DNA of 64,000 nucleotides, taken from the NCBI GenBank assembly GCA_032718475.1, contig JAUCBJ010003184.1:59870-123869 (forward strand), read 5' to 3'. The notes under the pieces are model-generated. The model worked only from the letters and a program-made list of their open reading frames with translations. It ran no database searches and was not told the DNA's origin. Numbering within the stretch: position 1 is the first letter of the stretch; the number at the start of each line of letters is the position of its first letter. Shown here one piece after another: positions 34,101 through 45,607 of this stretch. Source of the DNA: Nemertoderma westbladi. Taxonomy: Eukaryota > Xenacoelomorpha > Nemertodermatida > Nemertodermatidae. The position numbers and the translations under genes were made by a program.

Positions 34101-37100
34101 CAATAAGATTACCAAAGCACACGGGCAATAAGATTACCAAAGCACACGGGCAATAAGATTACCAAAGCACACGGGCAATAAGATTACCAAAGCACACGGG
34201 CAATAAGATTACCAAAGCACACGGGCAATAAGATTACCAAAGCACACGGGCAATAAGATTACCAAAGCACACGGGCAATAAGATTACCAAAGCACACGGG
34301 CAATAAGATTACCAAAGCACACGGGCAATAAGATTACCAAAGCATACGGGCAATAAGATTACCAAAGCACACGGGCAATAAGATTACCAAAGCACACGGG
34401 CAATAAGATTACCAAAGCACACGGGCAATAAGATTTCCAAAGCACACGGGCAATAAGATTACCAAAGCACACGGGCAATAAGATTACCAAAGCACACGGG
34501 CAATAAGATTACCAAAGCACACGGGCAATAAGATTACCAAAGCACACGGGCAATAAGATTACCAAAGCACACGGGCAATAAGATTACCAAAGCACACGGG
34601 CAATAAGATTACCAAAGCACACGGGCAATAAGATTACCAAAGCACACGGGCAATAAGAATACCAAAGCACACGGGCAATAAGATTTCCAACGCACACGGG
34701 CAATAAGATTACCAAAGCACACGGGCAATAAGATTACCAAAGCACACGGGCAATAAGATTACCAAAGCACACGGGCAATAAGAATACCAACGAATACGGG
34801 CAATAAGATTACCAAAGCACACGGGCAATAAGATTTCCAAAGCACACGGGCAATAAGATTACCAAAGCACACGGGCAATAAGATTACCAAAGCACACGGG
34901 CAATAAGATTACCAAAGCACACGGGCAATAAGATTTCCAAAGCACACGGGCAATAAGATTACCAAAGCACACGGGCAATAAGATTTCCAACGCACACGGG
35001 CAATAAGATTACCAAAGCACACGGGCAATAAGATTACCAAAGCACACGGGCAATAAGATTACCAAAGCACACGGGCAATAAGAATACCAAAGAATACGGG
35101 CAATAAGATTACCAAAGCACACGGGCAATAAGATTTCCAAAGCACACGGGCAATAAGATTACCAAAGCACACGGGCAATAAGATTACCAAAGCACACGGG
35201 CAATAAGATTTCCAACGCACACGGGCAATAAGATTACCAAAGCACACGGGCAATAAGATTTCCAAAGCACACGGGCAATAAGATTACCAAAGCACACGGG
35301 CAATAAGATTACCAAAGCACACGGGCAATAAGATTGCCAAAGCACACGGGCAATAAGATTACCAAGGCACACGGGCAATAAGATTACCAAAGCACACGGG
35401 CAATAAGATTACCAAAGCACACGGGCAATAAGATTACCAAAGCACACGAGCAATAGGATTACCAAAGAACACGGGCAATAAGATTAGCAAAGCACACGGG
35501 CAATAAGATTACCAAAGCACACGGGCAATAAGATTACCAAAGCACACGAGCAATAGGATTACCAAAGCACACGGGCAATAAGAATACCAAAGCACACGGG
35601 CAATACGATTACCAACGCACACGGCAATAAGATTACAAAAGCACACGGGCAATAAGAATACCAAAGCACACGGGCAATACGATTACAAAGGGCAATAAGA
35701 TTACCAAAGCACACGGGCAATAAGATTACCAAAGCAAACGGGCAATAAGATTACCAAAGCAAACGGGCAATAAGATTAGCAAAGCAAACGGGCAATAAGA
35801 TTAGCAAAGCACACGGGCAATAAGATTAGAAAAGCACACGGGCAATAAGATTACCAAAGCAAACGGGCAATAAGATTAGCTAAGCACAAAGGCAATAAGA
35901 TTACCAAACACACGGACAATAAGGTTACCAAAGCACACGGGCAATAAGATTACCAAAGCAAACGGGCAATAAGATTAGCAAAGCACACAGGCAATAAGAT
36001 TACCAAAGCACACGGGCAATAAGGTTACCAAAGCACACGGGCAATAAGATTACCAAAGCACACGGACAATAAGATTACCAAAGCACACGGGCAATAAGAT
36101 TACCAAACCACACGGACAATAAGATTACCAAAGCACACGGGCAATAAGATTGCCAAAGCACACGGGCAATAAGATTACAAAAGAATACGGGCAATAAGAT
36201 TACCAAAGCATACGGGCAATAAGATTTCCAAAGCACATTGGCAATAACATTACCAAAGCACACGCGCAATAAGATTTCTAAAGCACACGGGCAATAAGAT
36301 TACCAACGCACACGGGCAATAATATTACCAAAGCACACGGGCAATAAGATTACCAAAGCACACGGGCAATAAGATTACCAAAGCACACGGGCAATAAGAT
36401 TACCAAAGCAAACGGGCAATAAGATTAGCTAAGCACAAAGGCAATAAGATTACCAAGCACACGGGAAATAAGATTACCAACGCACACGGGCAATAAGATT
36501 ACCAAAGCACACGGGCAACAAGATTACCAAAGCACACGGGCAATAAGATTACCAAAGCAAACGGGCAATAAGATTAGCTAAGCACAAAGGCAATACGATT
36601 ACCAAAGCACACGGGCAATAAGGTTACCAAAGCACACGGGCAATAAGATTACCAAAGCAAACTGGCAATAAGATTAGCAAAGCACACAGGCAATAAGATT
36701 ACCAAAGCACACGGGCAATAAGGTTACCAAAGCACACGGGCAATAAGATTACCAAACCACACGGACAATAAAATTACCAAAGCACACGGGCAATAAGATT
36801 GCCAAAGCACACGGGCAATAAGATTACAAAAGAATACGGGCAATAAGATTACCAAAGCATACGGGCAATAAGATTACCAAAGCACATTGGCAATAACATT
36901 ACCAAAGCACACGCGCAATAAGATTTCTAAAGCACACGGGCAATAAGATTACCAACGCACACGGGCAATAATATTACCAAAGCACACGGGAAATAAGATT
37001 ACCAAAGCACACGGGCAATACGATTACCAAAGCACACGGGCAATAAGATTACCAACGCACACGGGCAATAATATTACCAAAGCACACGGGAAATAAGATT

Positions 37101-37552
37101 ACCAAAGGAAACGGGCAATAAGATTAGCTAAGCACAAAGGCAATAAGATTACCTAGCACACGGGAAATAAGATTACCAACGCACACGGGCAATAAGATTA
37201 CCAAAGCACACGGGCAACAAGATTACCAAAGTACACGGACAATAAGATTACCAAAGCACACGGGCAATAAGATTACCAAATCACACGGGCAATAAGATTA
37301 CCAAAGCACACGGGCAATAAGGTTACCAAAGCACACGGGCAATTAGATTACCAAAGCACACGGGCAATAAGATTACCAAAGCACACGGGCAATAAGATTA
37401 CCAAATCACACGGGCAATAAGATTACCAAAGCACACGAGCAATAAGATTACCAAATCACACGGGCAATAAGATTACCAAAGCACACGGGCAATAAGATTA
37501 CCAAAGCACACGGGCAATAAGATTACCAAAGTACACGGGCAATAAGATTACC
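31186..37552 (+). repeat. 25 bp satellite array, about 255 copies
   Basis: The unit is ACCAAAGCACACGGGCAATA plus AGATT. Three variants are zoned: units starting ACAAAAGC dominate to about 32.6 kb, AGCAAAGC units are common at about 32.65-33.3 kb, and ACCAAAGC units fill the rest. Units with ATTCCAAAG cluster near 34.4-35.3 kb. Unit length is kept strictly until about 35.6 kb, after which indels and diverged units (GGACAATAAGG, AGCTAAGCACAAAGG) appear, as at an ageing edge. Because 25 is not divisible by 3, every third unit restores the frame and yields spurious minus-strand open frames of 25-residue repeats. Confidence 0.97.
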
Positions 37553-38090
37553 ATATCCGGTAGGACTTCAAATTCTGCTCCCTAAGCTCACCAGATTTCG
37601 ACTATCGAAAGAACAATTTTTTCGCGCACCGATTGAGTTTTTATTGACCCTTATTCTTCGCCAACAAAGCCGTTGGCATACACGGAATATTATTATTATT
37701 ATTTAATCATTAGGATACTACCGTATGTATGTAAGAAGAGTATATCCACCACTCATTACTAGCCACCCTCTTACGTGACCCTCATATATTCGTTTCATCT
37801 GTGCTCAGTGCCAGAATTCACCTACAGTAATTAATTAACTACTCTATAGAACAAATTCCTGTACTACAGCAGGCCTACTGTATTATATATACCTATTACA
37901 GTAGTTAGATATGTTAGTTCCTATACATGGCAATTTACCTATTGTTGCTGAATTTATTTAATAATAATAAAGCAATAATATTAATAAAAAAATTTGTCTT
38001 AACTAATTAGACTCGGTATTAACAAAATAAAATTATTTATTTTAAAATAATAACCAGGTATCAATAAAATTTTGGTTGTAGACCATAACT
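37553..38090. other. Right flank of the satellite and upstream region of Reeler gene B
   Basis: No gene seen to 38090. AT-rich DNA immediately upstream of the ATG at 38091 should hold the promoter, but no defined element is recognised. Confidence 0.35.
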
Positions 38091-38340
38091 ATGGATCCCA
38101 TTAGGGTTTTCCTTTTGATAATGACAATAGTTGGCATGGTAACTGGAGAACCATATGGAGCACCGAGCAGTGCATGCACCAGTATGACCCCTAATCCCGA
38201 CACCAACCACCACGGTGCCGACCCCCAGCTATCTTCTAGTCCATTCACATTCGACGTGACACCATCCACGAAGTTTACCCCAGGAGGTCAAGTGGAGATT
38301 AAAATAATTGGCGATGCATACAGAGGGATTCTTCTACAAG
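38091..38340 (+). CDS. Reeler-domain protein B, exon 1
   Basis: Signal peptide MDPIRVFLLIMTIVGMVTG, then EPYGAPSSACTSMTPNPD (Reeler start), SSPFTFDVTPSTKFTPGG and GDAYRGILLQ. Donor ACAAG|GTAAGA at 38340 is phase 1, as in gene A. The paralogue of gene A is clear over its whole length, including intron position. The next exon is 6.5 kb away at 44851, with mobile elements and two minisatellites between. Confidence 0.75.
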
Positions 38341-38640
38341 GTAAGAAGTAGTAGCCTACATACAGTATAGCAAATATAAATATAAATCTTATTTTTAAAT
38401 ACTGTAAGTCTGATTTTCCAGAATTTCACCTAATTCAGAAATAATACCACTAAAATAATGTAATACACATAGGTGTATTCATTAAGGAAAACTGTTTTCT
38501 GCCCGTAGACTTGGTTGTGTTCCGTTAGGTCAGATAGCATTGGGCCCTTATTTTTGTTTTATATTTTTTCACTATTATAATAATTATTAATATATTTAGC
38601 AATAAAATGTATAAATATATAGGTTCGCATAAATTCAATG

Positions 38641-38912
38641 AGTTAAGTTAGTGACTTCTTCAGTGCAGTAAGCCATTAAGTTAGTGACTGCTACAGTGCA
38701 GTAAGCCATTAAGTTAGTGACTGCTACAGTGCAGTAAGCCATTAAGTTAGTGACTGCTACAGTGCAGTAAGCCATTAAGTTAGTGACTGCTTCAGTGCAG
38801 TAAGCCATTAAGTTAGTGACTGCTACAGTGCAGTAAGCTATTAAGTTAGTGACTGCTACAGTGCAGTAAGCCATTAAGTTAGTGACTGCTACAGTGCAAT
38901 ATGCCATTACTT
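38641..38912 (+). repeat. 33 bp minisatellite, about 8 copies
   Basis: The unit is GTGACTGCTACAGTGCAGTA plus AGCCATTAAGTTA. It lies in intron 1 of Reeler gene B. A length divisible by 3 explains the open frame on the minus strand, which is not a gene. Confidence 0.93.
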
Positions 38913-38944
38913 CAGAAACCTTTTTAAATGAATCACCACGCCCG

Positions 38945-41900
38945 AATTACTTCATTGACAGTCTCATCCCTGCAGCATCCTCTATTCCTAAATAATTTCG
39001 CCATTTGGATCTCGACCCCCTAAGTGACCTGTAGCCCGAATAATTGCGATTTGAAGATGTGCCCTTTCCGATGCCATAACCTCCCCATAGAATTTGCCCC
39101 ACTTTGTAACCAGTCGACCCCCTAGATTCTTTAGAAATCTTTATGCCTCTCTTCCAGCAACACCATCTATCGAGTAAACCATGTAAGGAAGACCTCCTTT
39201 CTTCACAGGTAATTCTATTTTTACGTGATTTTATTTCTTCTGATTTGCCAAGAACTGCAGCTGTACTGGGGCCAATGTGTGATCGGGCGTCAAGGTTCAT
39301 TACCTTAAAATCAAGCAACACCTCGGTCTGTTGCTGCCACACTCCACGGATCCGCAAATCTGCCCTTAATCCAGGGTCCCCATTTTCAAAATTCGCCTCC
39401 CATACCACTAGTTCATGCTGCACTTCTGGGCATGCTAATGCAGCAAGGTCCCCATGAGCATCTCGGACCTCATTGTGCCACGAGATTGAAATGTTGGTGC
39501 TCAATTGACAGAACTGTTAGCCAAACAGTTCTGAGGTATTGCCATCTACTGCACGTTCCACTGCCCAAGCTTTCTCAGGATGTGATGTTTGGAAGTTAGA
39601 AATTATCTTGGTATACCACTGTTCATCACTTTTTCGTTGTTCCTGTCATCTTTCAGCCTGTGTTTCTTTTAATGTTAGCTCATGGACGTGAGTGGAGTAA
39701 GGATGTCGACCAATGTTTGCATCTTGCACAACACTAGTGCCTTCCTTAGACTTACTTGCGAGCCTGCATTCTTGTGTTCTATTAAGTATATCCAGTCATT
39801 ATTTTCGTGCTGGAAGGGAGTATAGTTGTCGATCAAGGGGACCAACAGGTGCATTGGTGACTGCTGTTGGTATAAAGTGGTCTAGAATGGCCTGCTCCAG
39901 TGGAGCAAAATGAGAAGAACAATCAGGCGTGATCGCTGTAGGTACCCCCATTCACTTTGAAGAGACTTCAGTAATGCTGCAAAAGCTGCCTGTGTGGCTG
40001 ACTTCGAGCAATCTCAGTGAGTCGCTTAACCCCATCAATCTAGCAATGAACTTTTGCCCTTACATACTCAGTTTCTTCCTCCTTCCCACTGATCATGGAA
40101 CCTTAGAACCTGTGGCCACAAACTACCGTAACCCAATAATTGGAGAAGATCAGCTGTGCAGCCTGGCGGTCACACTCACTGACGATCAGAAATGACTTTT
40201 CTGGCTCCGGTAAGTAGTCATAGGAAGGTCCCAGTTCTATAAGTTTGACTAGCCACTGCTGGAGGGCTGCAAGCTTGGCCCCTGCTGAAAAATCATCAGC
40301 ATAACATATCTGTATGGTGTCCGAATGTTGTAAGGGCATAATAAGACGTACACAGAGCATGCATAAAAGTTCATTGATAATGGATCACCCTGTGTTGCTC
40401 CCTCCTTGGAAAACAAGATCACATCAGTTCCCCGCACTATTAGTGGTGGATGACCACAGTAGGTATTAACATAAAGTGGCTACATCATGGCCAGAGAATG
40501 CGAGCATTCCACAACCCAGCTACCCAGTTTACAGTGTTGAAGGCGTTTCGAGCATCAATCATCAACATCCCCCATCCGGTACCTCCATTATCAGCAAGCA
40601 ATTCCCCATTTGCATGGATTGCCCCCTCCATTCCTGCCTTAGCCCCTGCACAAAGGTTGTCACTCCCACACTGTTTTGTTATTTCCTAGCCAGTAACCAG
40701 AGCCATTGCCTTACCAAGGAACCATCGTAGGGTCTCACCCACACCAACTGGACGCACTCCTGGGCATTTGTCCAGGGCTAAAAGCCTATTGGACATACGT
40801 GCCCTTATGTCATCCCATGGTACTACTGAATTAGCCAGTTATTAACTGTAATGTGTGAGTGTGCAACAGCCTTGTGCAAGTTGGCACTATGACTACCATT
40901 GCGCAGCAGGTAGTTTTGCCACCTAGTAGCATCCACACCAGCAGGACCCCTGCTTCCTTGGACTTTATGAGCTACAGCTTCTGTGTGAGATGAAGTCAGT
41001 ACAGTTGTAGTAAGTGTTGGCAGTCTTTCTTCACTAGGATCCAGACAGGCATCATTCCCAGGTGGGGAAGCTTCTGGGTGCTTAGCTCGTAGTAAGTATG
41101 TGACCTTATGCATTCACCCTTCAGTTTGATCTCTTAATTTGGGTGAAGTACACATCCACCTTCTCACTCTGTGACCCATCTCACTGCTGACCTGACCTTT
41201 CCTTCCATCATTAGTTTTGTGAAGATGCGGATCATATGTTCTTCTTCTTTTATCTGTGTTGGTCTGCCCCTAGCAAAGATGCGATTGAACTGGGCATTCA
41301 AATGCTCCGCCTCTACCAGCAGGGTCTCCACCTCTCCAGCATCCCACTGCTGGAGACGCCATTCCAGAACCTACCTTATATCTTAACCTCGCCTTATGTG
41401 CATATCCCGCTGCAGAAGCAGTGCTTCACATAGCACAACTCTCTCTGATCAGTGCCTGGATTCCACCAAACCCCTTACTTCAGCTGTCAATGTTAGCACT
41501 ACTTTACGACCTATGGAACCAATGGGCAGTCTATTCCACAGATTGCATGGGCTTGTGGCTCGTCATCATTTCTACTTGAGAATGTCTGGGAAGCTGCCAG
41601 GCTGCCAGGCCAGCTCAATACCAAAAACCTTCTTCATCAGACCATTACATTAGGATCCACATTATGGGGGTTCCATTCAGTTCCTGTCTGCCACTGTGAC
41701 GCCAACCCAATTCTTCTCTTTGAGCCCTTTTCAGTCATATGTGGTACTGCATACTGAATGTTATCATCCTGTGTATGTGCCGTCTCACCACTCGACTCTG
41801 ACGTGTTACTGTGAAGGTTGATTGGGAGTGATGACCTAGGGCTGGAGCTACTGGAGTGGATTCTTTAGGTCCACTCGATTGTTTGCCCCTGGGTGGCTCT

Positions 41901-42340
41901 TGGAAATGATGTACTTGTATGCATGACTTGCAAATAAAAGAAGCCGCTTTTGAGAGATCCTGAGAAAATGTCTTTTTAAAAAGGCCCTGACAGGAACCAT
42001 GGTACCTGAAGAGAAACAACTGCATGTTGCTGGCGACTTGCGACCATATGGTAGCAGGCAAGATGGACATTTTAGCACTGATGGAACACTGTAGGGTGCA
42101 GGGCTCAGCTTTTCCAAGATTGGGGCCTTAGAGAACTGACACACCGCTTGTGGGGATTCCTGTAAACATGAGGTGGAGGTCGCGGTTAGCTGTGGTTCTG
42201 GAATGATGCTCATAACATTTGTTTTGACTATCACAGAAAGATCTTGTCTAAATTTGTTTATATTACAGTCATTAATACTTGGATAATGCGCTTCATAATA
42301 CATTTTGGCATATCTGAAATCTGCAGACATGGACCCCACA
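38945..42340 (-). mobile_element. Non-LTR retrotransposon with restriction-like endonuclease, old copy
   Basis: Minus-strand remnants are collinear with the element at 48.5-53.0 kb. From 5' to 3' on the minus strand: LERRLQQWDAGEVETL (about 41.35 kb); GPAGVDATRWQNYL (about 40.95 kb); RT motif B EGATQGDPLSM (about 40.4 kb); motif C ICYADDFSAG with LGPSYDYLPEPEKSFLIV (about 40.3-40.2 kb); and an endonuclease block with WHNEVRDAHGDLAALA and GLRADLRIRGVW...VLLDFKV (39.5-39.25 kb), the (R/W)HN...D...D-x-K type pattern. Several stops and frameshifts break it. N-terminal limits are uncertain; a Cys-bearing frame at 41848-42339 may belong to it. It lies in the intron of Reeler gene B, antisense to it. 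Confidence 0.72.
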
Positions 42341-43217
42341 CTGATAGTTATTGTATTGTGCTCTGTGTATTGATGACTTGATGGAAACAGTGGGCATGTT
42401 TATGTTGTGTCTATTAGCCTCAAGGGCTACCGACTTGGACAAGTTTTCAATGATTTGTTGGTTAGAGCCCCCAAGTGAGTTTAAGGTACTGAAGTGTACA
42501 ACATGGGGGGAAGAAGTCGGTTAATACCCAGTGATTATTGTTAAGAGGGGAAGAAAATATAGTCATAGAAAAATATGTCATTGGAAGTCCACTTACAAAC
42601 AGAATTGTATCCTCTCTGAAAGACTTCAAAGAAATGAGTATTGAAAACTCTAGCTTTACCTTTGTAAAACTTTTGCAGTCATCCAATTACGACCGGACAA
42701 TGATTTTATGTCATTACTAGACAGTGGGATGCCAGCTAAATCATACGATTCCTCAGTGCTGGGTCGCGGGTCATACATTAATACGCTATCAGATAACGAT
42801 ATTACAGAATGTTGATTCTCATCCATTGGATTAGTATCATGTGAAATTGCATGGGGGCTGCTGCCTACAGAACCTGTGCAAACCAAACTATTTGCTTTAC
42901 AAAGGCTCTTGTGGTTATCATATCTGCTATGCCATGCTAAAATAGTATGAAACAAGTTTTGTTAGAAGTAAAATAGAATGTAAGACAATTTACCTTATTT
43001 TTCCCTCATTTTTCCTTCATTTTAATTTGTCAAAGAAGAAAAATGAAAGGGATACAGTTGTAGTTTTGGGTATATGTAACCAAAACAATAAACAAACGTC
43101 AAGAACTCAGTTCAGGGTTGGTGCGCGAAAATATTAGTATTACGCGTCTTTTGACACTACAATTAATTAAATTAATGATGAGAAACATTAATAAAATGCA
43201 GTTTGCAATTTTGAAAA
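42341..43217. other. Intronic DNA, unassigned
   Basis: Short frames (42462-42955) have no recognised domain; it may be the 5' part of the minus-strand element to the left. No independent feature. Confidence 0.3.
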
Positions 43218-43680
43218 CTTTGCAAACATTGGTTGAGGGTAGTCAAAGTTTACTGTTAAAATTGTGGTCTTTTAGGAGTTTACAAAAAGACCAATACCAG
43301 AAGCAACCTGCTCCAAAGAGCAGATGAGCCTTTGTGCGCCCTATAGTGATTCCAACAGTACCACTAAGTCACAGCAAAGTCTAGATCAGTAAGGTACTTT
43401 GCTGGATTTCCTCTATTTCTTGTGCCAGTAGAGGGTGTTACCATCACACCATCATCATTATGATGAACTAAGGACATGCGTAGAACATAATCAAACACTA
43501 ATTACGAATAAGAATGGTGCAAGTGTATCACCCTGAAGGACTCCCCATGTACGTCTACGAATATATCTGTGTCACCATTAAAAGTGTACACAAATGTTGT
43601 CGAACCAAAGTATGCTTATCTGATAGCTGCGATAATTTCCTCTGGAATCCCATGTTCTGCAAGAAGAGAGAACCAGCACG
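43218..43680 (-). mobile_element. RTE fragment, diverged, minus strand
   Basis: Reverse-strand match to the RT from FSLLAEHGIPEEIIAAIR (right end) through the DHHNDDG block to the INSRKT region (left end). It is clearly more diverged from copies 1-4 than they are from each other, with several indels, so it is an old copy. Its right edge runs straight into a 26 bp minisatellite. Confidence 0.75.
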
Positions 43681-43682
43681 GA

Positions 43683-44790
43683 GAAGCAGTGCTGGTGTAC
43701 TCAGCTTTGAACCAATGCTGATGTACACAGTCCTGAACCAGTGCTGGTGTACATAGCCCCGAACCAGTGCTGATGTACGCAGCTTTGAACCAGTGCTGAT
43801 GTACACAGCTTTGAACCAGTGCTGATGTACAACATCCTGAACCAGTGCTGGTGTACACATTCCTGAACCAGTGCTGGTGTACACAGTCCTGGACCAGTGC
43901 TGGTGTACACAGCCCTGAACCAGTTCTGATGTACACAGTCCTGAACCAGTACTGGTGTACATAGCCATAAACCAGTGCTGGTGTACACAGTCCTGAACCA
44001 GTGCTGGTGTACACAGTCCTGGACCAGTGCTGGTGTACACATCCCTGAACTAGTGCTGGTGTACACAGCTTTGAACCAATGCTGATGTACACAGTCCTGA
44101 ACCAGTGCTGGTGGACTCAGTCCTGAACCAGTGCTGGTATACACAGCCCTGAACCAGTGCTGGTGTACACAGTCCTGAACCAGTGCTGGTGTACACAGTC
44201 CTAAACCAGTACTGGTGGACTCAGTCCTGAACCAGTGCTGGTGGACTCAGTCCTGAACCAGTGCTGGTATACACAGCCCTGAACCAGTGCTGATCTACAC
44301 AGTCCTGAACCAGTGCTGATGTACACAGCTTTGAACCAGTGCTGGTGGACTCAGTCCTTAACCAGTTCTGGAGTACACAGTCCTGAACCAGTGCTGGTGT
44401 ACACAGTCCTGAACCAATGCTGATGTACACAGTCCTGAACCAGTGCTGGTGTACACAGTCCTGAACAAGTGCTGGTGTACACAGTCCTGAACCAGTGCTG
44501 GTGTACACAGCTTTGAACCAGTGCTGATGTACAACATCCTGAACCAGTGCTGTTGTACACAGCCCTGAACTAGTGCTGGTGTACATAGCTTTGAACCAAT
44601 GCTGATGTACACAGCCCTGAACCAGTGCTGATGTACACAGCTTTGAACCAGTGCTGATGTACAACATCCTGAACCAGTGCTGGTGTACACAGCCCTGAAC
44701 TAGTGCTGGTGTACACAGCTTTGAACCAATGCTGATGTACACAGCCTTGAACCAATGCTGGTGTACACAGCTTTGAACCAGTGCTGATGT
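43683..44790 (+). repeat. 26 bp minisatellite, about 42 copies
   Basis: The unit is GAACCAGTGCTGGTGTACAC plus AGTCCT, with variants ending AGCTTT, AGCCCT and ATCCT and CTGATG for CTGGTG. Variant strings recur: the block AGCCCTGAACTAGTGCTGG with its following TTTGAACCAATG unit is repeated near 44.57 and 44.70 kb. The frames seen on the minus strand (QHWFRTVYTSTGS-type) are by-products of the repeat. Confidence 0.93.
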
Positions 44791-44850
44791 GTGTATTCTG
44801 CCCTAAACAATCCAGGCTAATATATTAATTATAGAAGTAATAAATTTTAG

Positions 44851-45029
44851 TAAGAAAGGAAGGCACGGATACGATCGTTGGTAAGATGACACCCCATGAC
44901 AAAGCCAAAACCTTAACCTGCCAAGGCCTAGTAGACAGCGCCGTAACTCATAAGGATGAAGCTAACCAACTAGATAACACAGCTATTTATACCTGGACTG
45001 CTCCATCGGATTGCAAAGTTGGAAGTAAT
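44851..45029 (+). CDS. Reeler-domain protein B, exon 2
   Basis: Acceptor AATTTTAG|TA. Joined to exon 1 it reads ILLQVRKEGTDTIVGKM. The rest is KTLTCQGLVDSAVTH and AIYTWTAPSDCKVGSN, then donor AAT|GTAAGT in phase 0. Same length (179) and phases as exon 2 of gene A. No third exon follows within the window; the nearest AG|GTCTATC at about 45158 leads into a stop after seven codons and into a CR1-like element. Gene B is either truncated, uses a distant exon, or is a pseudogene with sound exons. Confidence 0.7.
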
Positions 45030-45159
45030 GTAAGTGGTCAAGAAATTAATTAATATACTTATAATTTACCTATGTTAATAAAAACATATATATAATAATA
45101 CCGGTAATATTAATTAATAAAAGCACATAAAAATAATAAATTAAGATAAAAAATACAGG

Positions 45160-45607
45160 TCTATCAGAGGCTAACTGGGTAGCCCACACCAACGACACGG
45201 CTAGTTTGATGTATCTCCTGGGCTACAACTTGAACAAGGCGGCTATTTTCAGATTCTTTGACTCAATGCAACAATGACTCACGAGCATTGTATCGGATAT
45301 GGATGAGTTTGGGCAAATTAAGTACCACATCCCACAGATGTAAGAGACGCTACAGTCGTATTTGAAACCAAAAAGTCTTCTGATTATATTATTGTATTCT
45401 ACACGGAACCTATCGTAAATGGATAAACTATAATTACATCTGGCCCAAAGGGAGTTACAGTAGATCTGCGTACAGTATGAACGGAACAGTTTGATTTTCA
45501 CATCTTTACTACAGCCTGAGAATTTTCTTATTAAAAAATTACCTCTTCTATATAGACTAGATAATTGATTAAGTATATCGAAACTATCATCGGTTGTATT
45601 GTGAAAG
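45160..45607 (-). mobile_element. CR1-like non-LTR element, 3' part (interrupted by RTE copy 4)
   Basis: Minus-strand frame with DSFDILNQLSSLYRRGNFLI, RKFSGCSKDVKIKLFRSYC and RVEYNNIIRRLFGF, the region after RT motif E in CR1/L2-like elements of invertebrates. It stops at 45223 and is followed by a short 3' tail. The upstream part of the same element resumes at 47398, across the nested RTE insertion. Confidence 0.65.

Noticed and set aside
32884-36269. Minus-strand open frames with LILLPVCFGNLIARVLW-type repeats
   Set aside because: By-products of a 25 bp satellite read over three units; no start context, and not maintained across the array.
31186-37552. CRISPR-like array of short regular repeats
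   Set aside because: Units are contiguous 25-mers without unique spacers, and the genome is eukaryotic.
38635-38907. Minus-strand repeat protein MAYCTVAVTNL
   Set aside because: A 33 bp minisatellite translates trivially; no gene context.
43555-44755. Minus-strand open frames with QHWFRTVYTSTGS-type repeats
   Set aside because: They are the 26 bp minisatellite in several frames at once; all frames are open, so none is informative.
45158-45182. Exon 3 of Reeler gene B at AG|GTCTATCAG
   Set aside because: It yields seven codons and a stop, and does not match the VEIVATIAEE exon.
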